Part shown: positions 63,773-64,000 of the stretch, piece after piece
Layout: each line of letters opens with the position of its first letter
Numbering within the stretch: position 1 is the first letter of the stretch
Notes under the pieces: generated by a model
The model's input: the letters and a program-made list of their open reading frames with translations, nothing else
The model's database searches: none
Told to the model about the DNA's origin: nothing
Origin: Gammaproteobacteria bacterium
GTDB lineage: Bacteria; Pseudomonadota; Gammaproteobacteria; Steroidobacterales; GCA-2729495
Direction: 5' to 3'
DNA: 64,000 nt
Assembly (NCBI GenBank): GCA_030426355.1
Contig: JAUHYQ010000006.1
Coordinates: 62,001-126,000, forward strand
Made by a program: the position numbers and the translations under genes

Positions 63773-64000
63773 TTACTCACCGAAACGATATAGCAACTCC
63801 ACGCCCCAGTTGCGGCCGCGGTTGGGGTTGAGTGTCCATAGATTGGCATAGACCGGAGCCAGCCCGGTGCTGTTGTCCAGTTCCTCGAGGAAGTTGATAA
63901 AGCTGGAAGCCGCCGTCGGTGTGTCGTCGTCCAGCAGATTGGTCACATACGCGGTTACTTTCCATTGCTCGGTTTCAACACCGACACGCCAATTTAACAA
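63773..64000 (-). CDS. TonB-dependent receptor, C-terminal fragment (cut by window edge)
   Basis: The last 75 residues of a barrel are visible: LNWRVGVETEQWKVTAYVTNLLDDDTP and the terminal NRGRNWGVELLYRFGE, typical of the final beta-strands of a TonB receptor. The 5' part lies beyond the window. The gene is convergent with the UbiD-like gene. It is a second receptor for the island. Confidence 0.82.
   Translation of the reverse strand: MLNWRVGVETEQWKVTAYVTNLLDDDTPTAASSFINFLEELDNSTGLAPVYANLWTLNPNRGRNWGVELLYRFGE

Overview
The window is a chromosomal stretch of a Gammaproteobacterium. Family-typical gene orders support this: accB-accC-prmA-(DUF3426)-dusB-fis-purH-purD, and rhlB divergent from trxA-rho. 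GlnE, GshA of the E. coli type, a YrfG-like phosphatase and CysQ agree with it. GC content is moderately high. TonB receptors and an oxygenase-rich catabolic block suggest a free-living aerobic heterotroph; a marine lineage near Cellvibrionales/Pseudomonadales is possible, but this is inference. No rRNA, tRNA, CRISPR array, insertion sequence or phage gene was seen.

Region 1 (1-32 kb) is mostly core genome. It holds the 5' part of glnE; groES-groEL behind a perfect CIRCE operator and overlapping sigma32/sigma70-type promoter elements; cutA-dsbD, where DsbD has two tandem N-terminal domains; an NfeD/SPFH pair; a TlpA-like thioredoxin; the aroQ-accBC-prmA-dusB-fis-purHD run; trxA-rho and rhlB; and cysQ, an alkyltransferase-like gene, an SLC13 transporter, a quinone reductase, a ferredoxin-reductase-like flavoprotein and gshA. 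Two unusual items lie here. One is a gene downstream of the glutathione-dependent formaldehyde dehydrogenase that resembles red chlorophyll catabolite reductase. The other is a sigma54 promoter driving a short CA/A-rich transcript that ends in a strong terminator, a candidate CrcZ-type Hfq/Crc-titrating RNA.

Region 2 (32-64 kb) is an accessory catabolic island. It contains two Rieske oxygenases, two zinc-free MDR reductases, two tandem double-cupin genes, two MFS transporters, two TonB receptors (one cut by the window end), a class III CoA-transferase, an acyl-CoA synthetase, a double alpha/beta-hydrolase fusion, an amidohydrolase, a luciferase-like protein, an FAD oxidase, a UbiD-type decarboxylase, a DUF1838 protein, and a Tat-exported relative of coproporphyrinogen III oxidase (HemF).

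The island appears to be wired by three local regulators with visible sites. A TetR protein has an inverted repeat in front of the large TonB receptor. A GntR/UTRA protein has three matching GTAT-N8-ATAC sites, which define a Rieske/M24/CoA-transferase module (38.6-44.1 kb). An FNR-type protein with four conserved cysteines and an ExxSR recognition helix is matched by five TTGA[T/C]-N4-ATCAA boxes in four divergent intergenic regions (46.5, 50.9, 58.6 and 60.6 kb). The overall picture is an oxygen-regulated pathway for an imported aromatic or otherwise cyclic carboxylated compound. The substrate cannot be named from sequence alone.
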